A stretch of 9,090 nt of DNA from an uncultured Sphingobium sp. (GTDB lineage: Bacteria; Pseudomonadota; Alphaproteobacteria; Sphingomonadales; Sphingomonadaceae), in assembly GCA_913773715.1 (NCBI GenBank), contig CAJYHD010000499.1, forward strand, positions 1 through 9,090, given 5' to 3'. The translations under genes were made by a program, and so were the position numbers. Positions 1-6,039 of this stretch are shown one piece after another. The notes beneath the pieces were generated by a model, which was not told where the DNA came from, searched no databases, and was given only the letters and a program-made list of their open reading frames with translations. Every line of letters starts with the position of its first letter. Within the stretch, counting starts at the first letter, position 1.

Positions 1-824
1 CCCTTGCGGTTGAAGTCGCCTTCCAGACCATGGCCGATCGCTTCATGCACTAGCACGCCGGGCCAGCCAGGACCAAGCAGCACGGTCATTTCGCCCGCCG
101 GTGCGGCGACCGAGCGCATATTGACGCGCGCCTGCGCCAGCGCCTCGTCGATGGCACGATTCCAGATCGCGGGTTCCATCACCTGATCGTAGAGATAGCG
201 TCCGCCGATGCCGAACACGCCGGTTTCGCGGCGACCATTTTCTTCCAGGATGATCGACACGTTGAGGCGGACGAGCGGACGGATGTCGGTGGCGGTAAAG
301 CCGTCGGGTCGCACGATTTCAACCACCGACCAACTGCCTGCAAGGCTGACCGATACCTGTGCGACGCGGGGGTCGCGAGCGCGGGCAGCGGCATCGATCT
401 CGGCGCAGAGGCTGACTTTCTCTGCGAAGGGCACGATCTCCAGCGGGTTGGCGTCGGTATAGAGGTGGCGATTGGTCTGGCGCGGCGGGGGCGCCGCCTG
501 ACCCTTGGCCGGATCGAGGATCGCGAGCGTCTGGGCAGCGCGGCGGATCGCGGTCTCGCTGATGTCGTTTGCATGGGCGAAGCCGGTCATTTCGCCCGAC
601 ACGCCACGCAGGCCGAAACCGGCATCCGTCGAATAGTCGGCGGTCTTCAGCCGCCCATCATCGAAGCCGAAGCTCTCACTCGCCCGATATTGCAGATAGA
701 GTTCGCCATCGTCGCAGGCGCTCAGCGCTTCAGCCGTCAGGCGGCGCGCTGAATCGGGATCGAGCAGGCCCGGACGATAAAGAAGGCCACGGGCATCGGT
801 GAACTGCGAAGCGAGATCGGTCAT
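1..824 (-). CDS. tldD: TldD family metalloprotease subunit (N-terminal 274 residues, 3' end outside window)
   Basis: TldD pairs with TldE/PmbA to form a cytoplasmic zinc metalloprotease. In E. coli it trims unfolded peptides, matures microcin B17 and degrades the CcdA antitoxin. The reverse-strand reading frame starts at the ATG at 822-824 and stays open to the window edge. It ends with the family's metal site HEAIGHGLEGDFNRK at about residues 260-274, where H260, E261 and H265 form the HExxxH motif, very near its position in E. coli TldD. An upstream segment around residues 55-75 (ADYSTDAGFGLRGVSGEM) is also typical of the family. The C-terminal half lies off the left edge. It sits 43 bases downstream of the small zinc-finger gene and may be co-transcribed with it. 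No strong ribosome binding site is visible; GGGTGG is very close to the ATG. The TldD call rather than PmbA rests on the intact HExxxH, which TldE/PmbA lacks. Confidence 0.95.
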   Translation of the reverse strand, partial: MTDLASQFTDARGLLYRPGLLDPDSARRLTAEALSACDDGELYLQYRASESFGFDDGRLKTADYSTDAGFGLRGVSGEMTGFAHANDISETAIRRAAQTLAILDPAKGQAAPPPRQTNRHLYTDANPLEIVPFAEKVSLCAEIDAAARARDPRVAQVSVSLAGSWSVVEIVRPDGFTATDIRPLVRLNVSIILEENGRRETGVFGIGGRYLYDQVMEPAIWNRAIDEALAQARVNMRSVAAPAGEMTVLLGPGWPGVLVHEAIGHGLEGDFNRK

Positions 825-867
825 GCCACCCGATATAGGAGCGGCAAGACTCAAGCCCAACGCTTTT

Positions 868-1095
868 TTAGAGGCTGGCGCCCGACGCGATGTCCGGCTT
901 GTCACCCACATCGGGCGTATCCGCGACGCCGCCGATCAACACGAAGCGGCGATCACAATAGCCGCAATCGACATAGCCATGCTCGTCGATCTCCAGAAAG
1001 ACGCGCGGGTGCCCTAGTGCGGCGGGAATGTCCCCCGAACCGTCACAGGACACGCGGGACTTGGAGACTCGGATGGTTTCGGGCGGCTGAATCAT
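868..1095 (-). CDS. zf-CHCC zinc-finger domain protein, 75 aa
   Basis: This is a small protein of the zf-CHCC family, related to the C-terminal zinc-binding part of the mitochondrial complex I subunit NDUFS6. Many alphaproteobacteria carry a stand-alone copy of about 60-80 residues whose role is not firmly known. The visible ligands are C17, H29, C44 and C47, within CDGSGDIPAALGHPRVFLEID and VDCGYCDRRF. The spacing C-x11-H-x14-C-x2-C fits the family. The first of the last two cysteines sits in DCGYC where many homologues have CPYC. I chose the ATG at 1093-1095 because the longer open frame back to 1185 runs into the tRNA gene and would add sequence unrelated to the family. No clear Shine-Dalgarno sequence precedes this ATG. 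A hairpin ends six bases upstream of it. tldD follows after 43 bases. Confidence 0.88.
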   Translation of the reverse strand: MIQPPETIRVSKSRVSCDGSGDIPAALGHPRVFLEIDEHGYVDCGYCDRRFVLIGGVADTPDVGDKPDIASGASL

Positions 1096-1100
1096 GCCAC

Positions 1101-1129
1101 GCGGATTAGCAGCGAGACCGCTGCACCGC
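1101..1129 (-). promoter_or_regulatory. hairpin between tRNA-Val and the zf-CHCC start
   Basis: On the minus strand the arms GCAGCG (1124-1119) and CGCTGC (1114-1109) pair perfectly around the loop GTCT. Outer GCGG/CCGC arms (1129-1126 and 1104-1101) extend the stem across a small internal loop. There is no U-run after it, so it is not a standard terminator. It ends six bases before the zf-CHCC start codon, where it could protect the end of the processed tRNA precursor or affect translation. The function is a guess. Confidence 0.35.
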
Positions 1130-1152
1130 AATATGCTGAAAAGGGGGGAATA

Positions 1153-1228
1153 TGGTGGGCGATGACGGGCTCGAACCGCCGACATTCTCGGTGTAAACGA
1201 GACGCTCTACCAACTGAGCTAATCGCCC
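1153..1228 (-). tRNA. tRNA-Val (anticodon TAC), CCA encoded
   Basis: The reverse strand folds as a complete 76-base tRNA. The acceptor stem GGGCGAT/ATCGCCC is perfect over 7 bp. The D arm is GCTC-AGTTGGTA-GAGC. The anticodon stem TCTCG/CGAGA encloses the loop TTTACAC, which gives anticodon TAC (valine, reading GUA/GUG and probably other GUN). The five-base variable loop is ATGTC, and the T arm GGCGG/CCGTC has loop TTCGAGC with one G-U pair. The discriminator base is A and the 3' CCA is encoded in the DNA (1155-1153). A run of six C then four T follows the CCA within 15 bases. The gene lies between the MarR-like gene and the zf-CHCC gene on the same strand. Confidence 0.97.
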
Positions 1229-1246
1229 CCCGCATCGGGTCCGCGC

Positions 1247-1275
1247 CTATTGCGGGCAAACGGCCCTGCGGTCAA
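1247..1275 (-). promoter_or_regulatory. candidate promoter of tRNA-Val
   Basis: TTGACC (1275-1270, a near-perfect -35) is followed after 17 bases by CAATAG (1252-1247, a weak -10). That places initiation about 10-12 bases upstream of the tRNA 5' end. The -35 hexamer includes the TGA stop codon of the MarR-like gene (1274-1272), so the promoter is embedded at the gene junction. This was identified by eye from consensus only. Confidence 0.45.
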
Positions 1276-2270
1276 GAGGTGAGGAGGCGACGGCTTGCCC
1301 CAAACCAGCGGATCATCGCATCGGCCGCTCCCTGCGCGAGCGCGATGAAGACGCGGCGGCCGTCATGCGGATCGGCCTGCCGTTCGACCAGCCCCTTGTC
1401 GGTCAGCGTCTTGATATGGCGCAGTGCTGTCGTTGGCGGCACGGCGGCTGCGATGCACAGGCTGGAGACCGAGACACGCTCATGGTCGAGCCGGGCGGCC
1501 AGCAGGTCGAGCAGCATGTCCCATGCCGGGTCTGCGAACAGGTCGCCCGGCAGGAAATCGGCGCGTAAGCGGCGGGCGCGCAGCATGTCGCGCACTTGGC
1601 CCGCCGTTACAGGCGCCTCCTCCGGCACTAGTCCGCTCAATGGCGCCAGGGCGGGCATGCCGACATAATTGCTGCTGCGGTCGGAAATATGGGGCATCGG
1701 ATCGAGGGCGGTCGGAGCCGCGTTGCGGGCGCGATGGGTCAGCGCGTCGATGGTTCGCGCCAATCGACCGACTTCCTCGCTCAATTGCTGAAGGCGCAGG
1801 CTCTCGCGATCGACTTCGTGGACGAGGTCGGATGGTGCGCGCATGTCAGCCGCGGCGACGAGCGCGGCGGCAAGTTCGGTCCGGTCGGGGTCGCAGAGTA
1901 ACTGGCTGTAAGGCCCGCGCAGGCAGGCGAAGGCGAGTTCGACCGTTTCCCATCCCGCGACGAGGATGACGGCCATGCCGTTCTGGATCGCCTGAGTTTC
2001 GACCTGAACCAGAAGGCGCTCCAGCGTCGGCGTCGGTCGCTGGCAGAAGATGAGGACTGCATCGCACAGCGCCTGAGTATCGAGACGCTGCGGCGCGGCG
2101 GCATGATCGACCACGCCCAACAGGCGAAGCCCGGCGGCGTCCGTGACCAGATCGAGATCGTCGGCCTGATCAGCATCCGCCACGATCAGCAGGCCAGCCC
2201 GCTCGTCACGCGGCGCAATCGGCGCGGCAAGGTTGCCGGGCGGCATATCATAGGAGAAGTCTTCGATCAT
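1272..2270 (-). CDS. MarR-type winged-helix regulator with receiver-like N-terminal domain, 332 aa
   Basis: This is a probable DNA-binding transcriptional regulator. The C-terminal part, about residues 240-315, is a MarR-like winged helix. It has a recognition-helix segment (VPPTTALRHIKTLTDKGLV, 278-294) followed by a wing with DPHDGRRVF (300-308). Unlike ordinary MarR proteins of about 150 residues, it carries an N-terminal alpha/beta region (about 25-140). Its strand-like segments are AGLLIVADAD, LRLLGVVD, DAVLIFC and GMAVILVAG, resembling a response-regulator receiver fold. The strand that should end in a phosphoacceptor Asp ends in FCQR, so phosphorylation is unlikely. A charged, probably coiled-coil stretch follows (146-180). 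The start at 2268-2270 has AGGGG eight bases upstream. Its target and signal are unknown. It is separated by 189 bases from the aminotransferase gene and probably has its own promoter. The winged-helix assignment is firm; the N-terminal fold is an inference. Confidence 0.85.
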   Translation of the reverse strand: MIEDFSYDMPPGNLAAPIAPRDERAGLLIVADADQADDLDLVTDAAGLRLLGVVDHAAAPQRLDTQALCDAVLIFCQRPTPTLERLLVQVETQAIQNGMAVILVAGWETVELAFACLRGPYSQLLCDPDRTELAAALVAAADMRAPSDLVHEVDRESLRLQQLSEEVGRLARTIDALTHRARNAAPTALDPMPHISDRSSNYVGMPALAPLSGLVPEEAPVTAGQVRDMLRARRLRADFLPGDLFADPAWDMLLDLLAARLDHERVSVSSLCIAAAVPPTTALRHIKTLTDKGLVERQADPHDGRRVFIALAQGAADAMIRWFGASRRLLTS

Positions 2271-2271
2271 C

Positions 2272-2335
2272 GGTCAGGCCCCTGTTCTACCTTCGTTCCG
2301 AGAATTACCGCAAGATCGGAGAAGGTCAGCCCCCT
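2272..2335. repeat. pair of 12-base near-identical direct repeats upstream of the MarR-like gene
   Basis: GGTCAGGCCCCT (2272-2283) and GGTCAGCCCCCT (2324-2335) differ at one base and begin 52 bases apart. The first overlaps the ribosome-binding region of the MarR-like gene. They could be operator half-sites for autoregulation, but MarR operators are usually inverted repeats, so this is a weak assignment. The rest of the 2271-2459 spacer is lower in GC than its surroundings, with AT-rich patches around 2335-2365 and 2405-2460. I see no convincing gene or terminator in it. Confidence 0.3.
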
Positions 2336-2459
2336 AAAGAACCGAAATGAAAATTAATCCGGATCAAAGTCCTCCCGCACTCGTACGATCGGTTGAAAAG
2401 CTCCGATATGGCGGAATATGCGCGAGATATCCCTTCCTCCATTATGGATTCATTTTCGA

Positions 2460-3311
2460 TCAGACCGACGTCGCTCGCGCAAATTCGATGTAGAGCGCCC
2501 GCAGCCGCATCGCGATCGGACCGGGGGTGCCTTCGCTGATCGACTGTCCGTCGATCCTGACGACGGACTGGCACAGGGTCGATGCGCTGGTGATGAAGGC
2601 CTCGCGTGCTGCGAGCGCTTCTGCAACGGTGAAGGGGCGGCGGATGACGGCGAGGCCGCTTTCTTCTGCCAGCGCGGTAAGGGCTGCGCCGGTGCAGCCT
2701 GCCAACACCGCCTTGCTGTAGGGCCGGGTGACGATGCCTTCGTCCGTGACGATAAAGGCGGTCGAAGATGCGCCCTCCGTGACGAAGCCGTCCTCCACCA
2801 TCCAGGCCTCCTGCGCGCCCAGCGCTTTCGCCGCCTGCTTCGCCATGGCTTGCGCGAGCAGGCTGACGCTCTTGATGTCGCGGCGCTTCCAGCGGAGGTC
2901 TGGCATGGTGGCGACGGAAATGCCGTTGTGGACGGCAGGGACGTCGAGGAAGGGCTTCGCTTGCGCGAACAGGAATAGCGTCGGCTGCGTATCGGTGGCT
3001 GGTATAAAGTCGCGGGTCGCTTCCGCGCCGCGCGTCAGTTGGAGATAAACGAGGCCTTCGGTCAGCGCATTGCGGGCGACCAGTTCCTTCTGCACCTGCT
3101 CGATCGCATCGAGGGCTAGGGGCAGGCGGATGCCGATCTCGCCCGCCGATCGTTCGAGCCGGGCGAGGTGGCTGGCGCTGTCAACCAGCTTGCCGTCGAT
3201 CACAGCGGCGACTTCGTAGATCCCGTCGGCGAAGAGGAAGCCGCGGTCGAGCGGCGAAATGCGCGCATCTTCGAGAGGCAAAAACTGACCGTTGAGATAG
3301 GCGACGGACAT
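2460..3311 (-). CDS. dat: class IV aminotransferase, probable D-amino-acid transaminase, 283 aa
   Basis: This is a pyridoxal-phosphate enzyme of fold type IV, most likely D-amino-acid transaminase, which interconverts D-alanine and 2-oxoglutarate with pyruvate and D-glutamate for peptidoglycan synthesis. The N-terminal domain has DRGFLFADGIYEV (22-34), whose Tyr32 matches a conserved active-site tyrosine, and LERSAGEIGI (52-61). The cofactor lysine is K147 in RRDIKSVSLLAQAMAKQAA, and E179 in VTEGASS is the glutamate that contacts the cofactor ring nitrogen. The phosphate-cup segment is AFITSAST (239-246). The length matches the family (about 280 residues). Branched-chain aminotransferase and aminodeoxychorismate lyase share this fold. 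The TRG...RDF stretch (93-102) and overall length favour the D-amino-acid enzyme, but substrate choice cannot be settled by eye. AAGGA lies about ten bases upstream of the ATG. The gene stands alone between rpoN and the regulator, with spacers on both sides. Confidence 0.88.
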   Translation of the reverse strand: MSVAYLNGQFLPLEDARISPLDRGFLFADGIYEVAAVIDGKLVDSASHLARLERSAGEIGIRLPLALDAIEQVQKELVARNALTEGLVYLQLTRGAEATRDFIPATDTQPTLFLFAQAKPFLDVPAVHNGISVATMPDLRWKRRDIKSVSLLAQAMAKQAAKALGAQEAWMVEDGFVTEGASSTAFIVTDEGIVTRPYSKAVLAGCTGAALTALAEESGLAVIRRPFTVAEALAAREAFITSASTLCQSVVRIDGQSISEGTPGPIAMRLRALYIEFARATSV

Positions 3312-3346
3312 GGAGACGGCGTCCTTGAAAGGAGGGTTTGCGACGC

Positions 3347-3375
3347 ACTTTTGCGAGGTATGGCGGCTAGGTCAA
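3347..3375 (-). promoter_or_regulatory. candidate promoter of the D-amino-acid transaminase gene
   Basis: TTGACC (3375-3370) is a good -35 hexamer. At 17-base spacing the -10 position reads AAAAGT (3352-3347), a poor match. Initiation would fall about 30 bases upstream of the ATG at 3311. The support is the -35 match and the location in the spacer only. Confidence 0.3.
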
Positions 3376-3460
3376 GCGGCCTGATCGCGGCGGAGATGCG
3401 CGCTGCTATTCCGCTAAATTCGCACTGTTCCCGCAAAACACGACATTTTGTTGCTCCGGC

Positions 3461-3501
3461 CTGATCCTATCGGAAAGGCGTGACATGAGGATCAGCTTTC
3501 C
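3461..3501. repeat. interleaved inverted repeats (possible H-type pseudoknot) between rpoN and dat
   Basis: On the plus strand CTGATCCT (3461-3468) is the exact reverse complement of AGGATCAG (3488-3495), an 8-bp stem over a 19-base loop. GGAAAG inside that loop (3472-3477) is the exact reverse complement of CTTTCC directly after the second arm (3496-3501). The order A-B-A'-B' is that of an H-type pseudoknot, and the same is true read on the minus strand, where it would be in the transcript leaving rpoN or leading to dat. No known riboswitch consensus was recognised. Confidence 0.35.
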
Positions 3502-3503
3502 TC

Positions 3504-3521
3504 CCGTCTGCCATCAGACGG
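3504..3521 (-). terminator. hairpin 20 bases after the rpoN stop, weak terminator candidate
   Basis: The minus-strand arms CCGTCTG (3521-3515) and CAGACGG (3510-3504) pair perfectly over seven bases around a four-base loop ATGG. No U-run follows (next bases GAGGAAAG), so it may stabilise the 3' end of the rpoN message or assist termination rather than act as a standard intrinsic terminator. It abuts the interleaved repeats at 3461-3501. Confidence 0.3.
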
Positions 3522-3541
3522 CCAAATAGGACAGGCTGACG

Positions 3542-5053
3542 CTAAGCCGCCTTCCCCTTGAGGGCCTTCTGCCGCCGCCGCTGCACCGACGATCCGATCC
3601 CCATTGCCTCGCGATATTTGGCGACCGTGCGGCGGGCGATGTCCATGCCCTTGGCGCGCAGCAGATCGACCAGCGTATCATCGGACAGGATCGCGCTTGG
3701 TTCCTCCGCGCCGATCAGCGCCTTGATATGGCTCTTGACCGCTTCGGCGGAGACGGAGCCTTCCCCTCCCGCCGCCGCGACGCCGCTGGTGAAGAAATAT
3801 TTGAGTTCGTAGAGGCCGCGCGGGCAGGAGAGATATTTGTTCGACGTAACGCGACTGACGGTGGATTCATGCATGCCGATTTCGTCGGCCACGGCCTTCA
3901 GCGTCAAGGGCTTGAGGTGCGCCACGCCCTGGCGGAAAAAGGCCTCCTGCTGCTTTACGATTTCGCTTGCGACCTTGATGATCGTCTTCTGCCGCTGGTC
4001 GAGCGCCTTGACCAGCCAGTTCGCGCTGGCGAGGCAGTCGGCAAGCCACGCCTTACTGCCCTTGTCCTGCGGCCCGCTCGACAATTCGACATAATAGCTG
4101 CGGTTGACGAGGACGCGGGGCAGGGTGGCGCTGTTGACTTCGATGCCCCAGCCTTCGCGCGTAGGGCGGATGAAGATGTCGGGCGTGACCGGCGCGGCGC
4201 TGCTGCCGGAAAAGCGCAAGCCGGGCTTGGGATCATAGGCGCGAAGTTCGGCGATCATATCAGCCATGTCTTCTTCATCCACGCCGCAGATCCGGCGCAA
4301 CTGAGGGAGAGCGCCCTTGGCCAGCAGGTCGAGATTCTGGAGCAGCCGCGCCATCGCCGGGTCGTGGCGATCGGCTTCTTTGGCCTGGAGCGCAAGACAT
4401 TCCGAGAGCGAGCGCGCGCCGACGCCGGTGGGATCGAAGCCATGGATAACGCCCAGCACCCGCTCGACCTCATAGAGCGGGACACCGAGCGCGTGGGCGG
4501 TGGCGAGCAGATTCGCTTCCAGATAGCCCGCGTCGTCGATCTGGCCGATCAACTGGCCCGCGATGACGAGGTCCATGCCCGATAGCGTCGCGCGCGCCTG
4601 ATCCATCAGATGTTCGTGGAGGCCGGTGTCGGGTGCGGCGAAGCTGTCGAAGTCGGGCGCGTCTTCCGAATAGCTGCCCCCGATCTCGCCGCCGCCGCTG
4701 GTCCCCATCGCACTTGCCACGCGATCGCCCGGACCATCGTCGATGAAGGTGTCCGCGCCATGATCGACGTCGAGCGGGCTGTCCGCGCCGCCGAGGCCTT
4801 GCGCGATCAGGTCGTCGGCGGAGCCTGTTTCTGCGGCGAGCGTCGGTGTTTCGAGAGCGCGATCGATGCCGTCGGGGGCGGGCGGGGCATCCTCGCCGCC
4901 GGTTTCGAGCAGCGGGTTGCGCTCCAGCTCGCCCGCGACGAAGGATTCGATCTCCAGATTGGATAGCGCCAGCAGCTTGATCGCCTGCTGAAGTTGCGGC
5001 GTCATCACCAGAGACTGGCTCTGGCGGATGTCGAGGCGCGGCCCCAGCCCCAT
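3542..5053 (-). CDS. rpoN: RNA polymerase sigma-54 factor RpoN, 503 aa
   Basis: Sigma-54 directs RNA polymerase to -24/-12 promoters, which open only with AAA+ activator proteins. All regions are present. Region I (about residues 1-50) contains the glutamine/leucine-rich RQSQSLVMTPQLQQAIKLL that contacts activators. An acidic, poorly conserved Region II (about 50-135) follows, then the core-binding domain (about 140-330). The helix-turn-helix is LTLKAVADEIGMHESTVSRV (about 383-402), and the RpoN box ARRTVAKYRE (about 473-482) reads the -24 element. The length is normal. I start at the ATG at 5051-5053; a TTG one codon earlier is in frame but less likely. No strong Shine-Dalgarno sequence is seen. 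The gene lies 45 bases after lptB and is probably co-transcribed with it, as in many Proteobacteria. Unlike the common arrangement, hpf and ptsN do not follow; a spacer and an aminotransferase gene do. Confidence 0.98.
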   Translation of the reverse strand: MGLGPRLDIRQSQSLVMTPQLQQAIKLLALSNLEIESFVAGELERNPLLETGGEDAPPAPDGIDRALETPTLAAETGSADDLIAQGLGGADSPLDVDHGADTFIDDGPGDRVASAMGTSGGGEIGGSYSEDAPDFDSFAAPDTGLHEHLMDQARATLSGMDLVIAGQLIGQIDDAGYLEANLLATAHALGVPLYEVERVLGVIHGFDPTGVGARSLSECLALQAKEADRHDPAMARLLQNLDLLAKGALPQLRRICGVDEEDMADMIAELRAYDPKPGLRFSGSSAAPVTPDIFIRPTREGWGIEVNSATLPRVLVNRSYYVELSSGPQDKGSKAWLADCLASANWLVKALDQRQKTIIKVASEIVKQQEAFFRQGVAHLKPLTLKAVADEIGMHESTVSRVTSNKYLSCPRGLYELKYFFTSGVAAAGGEGSVSAEAVKSHIKALIGAEEPSAILSDDTLVDLLRAKGMDIARRTVAKYREAMGIGSSVQRRRQKALKGKAA

Positions 5054-5098
5054 CAATCAAAGCCCGTCAGCAGGAGGAGAAAGGGCTGCGCCACCATG

Positions 5099-5884
5099 TC
5101 AAAGCTGGAAATTCTCGCCCAGATACAGGCGGCGCACTTCGGCGTTGGCGACGAGTTCGGTCGGATTGCCCGCAAACAGCACCTGCCCGCCATAGATGAT
5201 GCAGGCGCGATCGACGATTTCCAGCGTCTCGCGGACATTATGGTCGGTGATGAGAACTCCGATGCCGCGCGTCTTGAGGTCTTTGACGAGATCGCGAATG
5301 TCGGCGATCGAAAGCGGGTCGATGCCCGCGAACGGCTCGTCCAGCAGCACGATCGAGGGATTGGCGGCAAGCGCGCGGGCGATTTCGCAGCGGCGGCGTT
5401 CGCCGCCCGACAGCGCCATCGCCGCCGAATCGCGCAGCCGGGTGAGGCCGAATTCGTCGAGCAATTGTTCCAGCCGGGCTTCGCGCGCCGTCTTGTCCGG
5501 TTCGGCCAGTTCCAGCACCGCGCCGATATTCTGAGCGACGGTGAGGCCGCGAAAGATCGAGGTTTCCTGCGGCAGATAGCCAAGGCCCAGGATCGACCGG
5601 CGATACATGGGAAGGCCGGTGATGTCCTGCCCGTCGAGGATGATGCGGCCGCGATCGGGACGGACGAGGCCCATGACCGAATAGAAGCAGGTCGTCTTGC
5701 CCGCGCCGTTCGGGCCGAGCAGGCCGACCACTTCGCCTTTGCCTACGGTCAGCGAAACGTCGGAGAGGACGACGCGCTTGTCATAGCTTTTCGCGATCGA
5801 AATGACCGACAGGCCGTCGCCCAGTTCCTGGGGGGCGTAGGGCTGCGCCGGGGCGGCTCGTTTCGGGGTGATTACGTCGCTCAT
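5099..5884 (-). CDS. lptB: lipopolysaccharide export ABC transporter ATP-binding protein LptB, 261 aa
   Basis: LptB is the cytoplasmic ATPase of the LptB2FG complex, which extracts lipopolysaccharide from the inner membrane and pushes it along the LptC-LptA bridge to the outer membrane. The Walker A motif is GPNGAGKT (57-64), the Q-loop is Q106 in LPQET, the signature is LSGGERRR (158-165), and the Walker B is IVLLDEP with catalytic E183 (178-184). The switch histidine is H215 in ITDHNV. The C-terminus YLGENFQL is the LptB hallmark and separates it from branched-chain amino-acid transporter ATPases. It carries about 20 extra N-terminal residues compared with E. coli LptB. The ATG at 5882-5884 is followed by an upstream-to-downstream pairing with rpoN. 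lptC and lptA, which usually precede lptB, are not adjacent: the preceding gene is the Bax inhibitor-1 homologue with its own terminator, so a promoter for lptB-rpoN is expected within 5885-5981. Confidence 0.97.
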   Translation of the reverse strand: MSDVITPKRAAPAQPYAPQELGDGLSVISIAKSYDKRVVLSDVSLTVGKGEVVGLLGPNGAGKTTCFYSVMGLVRPDRGRIILDGQDITGLPMYRRSILGLGYLPQETSIFRGLTVAQNIGAVLELAEPDKTAREARLEQLLDEFGLTRLRDSAAMALSGGERRRCEIARALAANPSIVLLDEPFAGIDPLSIADIRDLVKDLKTRGIGVLITDHNVRETLEIVDRACIIYGGQVLFAGNPTELVANAEVRRLYLGENFQL

Positions 5885-5976
5885 CTCGTCTTCTCATCCT
5901 TGCAGCGCGTTGGTGGCGCTGCGGTCGTGAAAATGCCGATCAGGAACGCGATTGGCAAGCTTTGTGCATGGGACAT
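5881..5976 (-). CDS. possible 31-aa leader ORF overlapping the lptB start (speculative)
   Basis: An open frame begins at the ATG at 5974-5976 and ends in a TGA that overlaps the lptB ATG in the sequence ATGA. This is the arrangement used for translational coupling. Its product would have a polar start, a hydrophobic core (LPIAFLIGIFTTAA, about residues 7-20) like a short signal or membrane segment, and a charged end (CKDEKTR). Against it, the ATG follows the U-tract of the preceding terminator by only about six bases and has no visible ribosome binding site. It may be a chance frame, a leader peptide, or a remnant of an upstream gene. Confidence 0.15.
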   Translation of the reverse strand: MSHAQSLPIAFLIGIFTTAAPPTRCKDEKTR

Positions 5977-5981
5977 TAAGC

Positions 5982-6015
5982 AAAAAGGGCCGAACCGGCT
6001 GGCGGATCGGCCCTT
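5982..6015 (-). terminator. intrinsic terminator of the Bax inhibitor-1 family gene
   Basis: On the minus strand the arms AAGGGCCGA (6015-6007) and TCGGCCCTT (5993-5985) pair perfectly over nine bases around a 13-base loop. The strand continues in a T-run (5986-5982). It lies about 25 bases after the TAA stop of the gene. Stem strength, U-tract and position all fit a Rho-independent terminator, which separates this gene from lptB. Confidence 0.88.
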
Positions 6016-6039
6016 CTGAAAAGCGGCTTCGGCAGTTAG

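Noticed and set aside
1096..1185. Longer N-terminus for the zf-CHCC protein
   Set aside because: The extended frame starts inside the tRNA-Val gene and adds sequence not typical of the family; the ATG at 1093-1095 gives the normal length.
2326..2574. 82-codon minus-strand frame running from the end of dat into the spacer
   Set aside because: Most of it overlaps dat in another frame. The spacer part, about 38 codons from an internal ATG, has no ribosome binding site or recognisable motif.
3377..3466. Ten-base direct repeat CGGCCTGATC exactly 80 bases apart (3377-3386 and 3457-3466)
   Set aside because: One copy overlaps the 8-bp inverted repeat and the other is near the dat -35; with only two copies of a GC-rich 10-mer, chance is sufficient.
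3461..3501. SAM-II riboswitch
   Set aside because: The pseudoknot topology is suggestive, but the conserved SAM-II core bases are not recognisable, and the downstream gene is not a methionine gene.
3728..4585. 285-codon plus-strand frame
   Set aside because: It is a shadow of rpoN with low-complexity, charged translation and no family signature.
4994..6019. 341-codon plus-strand frame
   Set aside because: It is a shadow of lptB, whose ABC motifs are complete on the minus strand; the plus-strand product has no recognisable motif.
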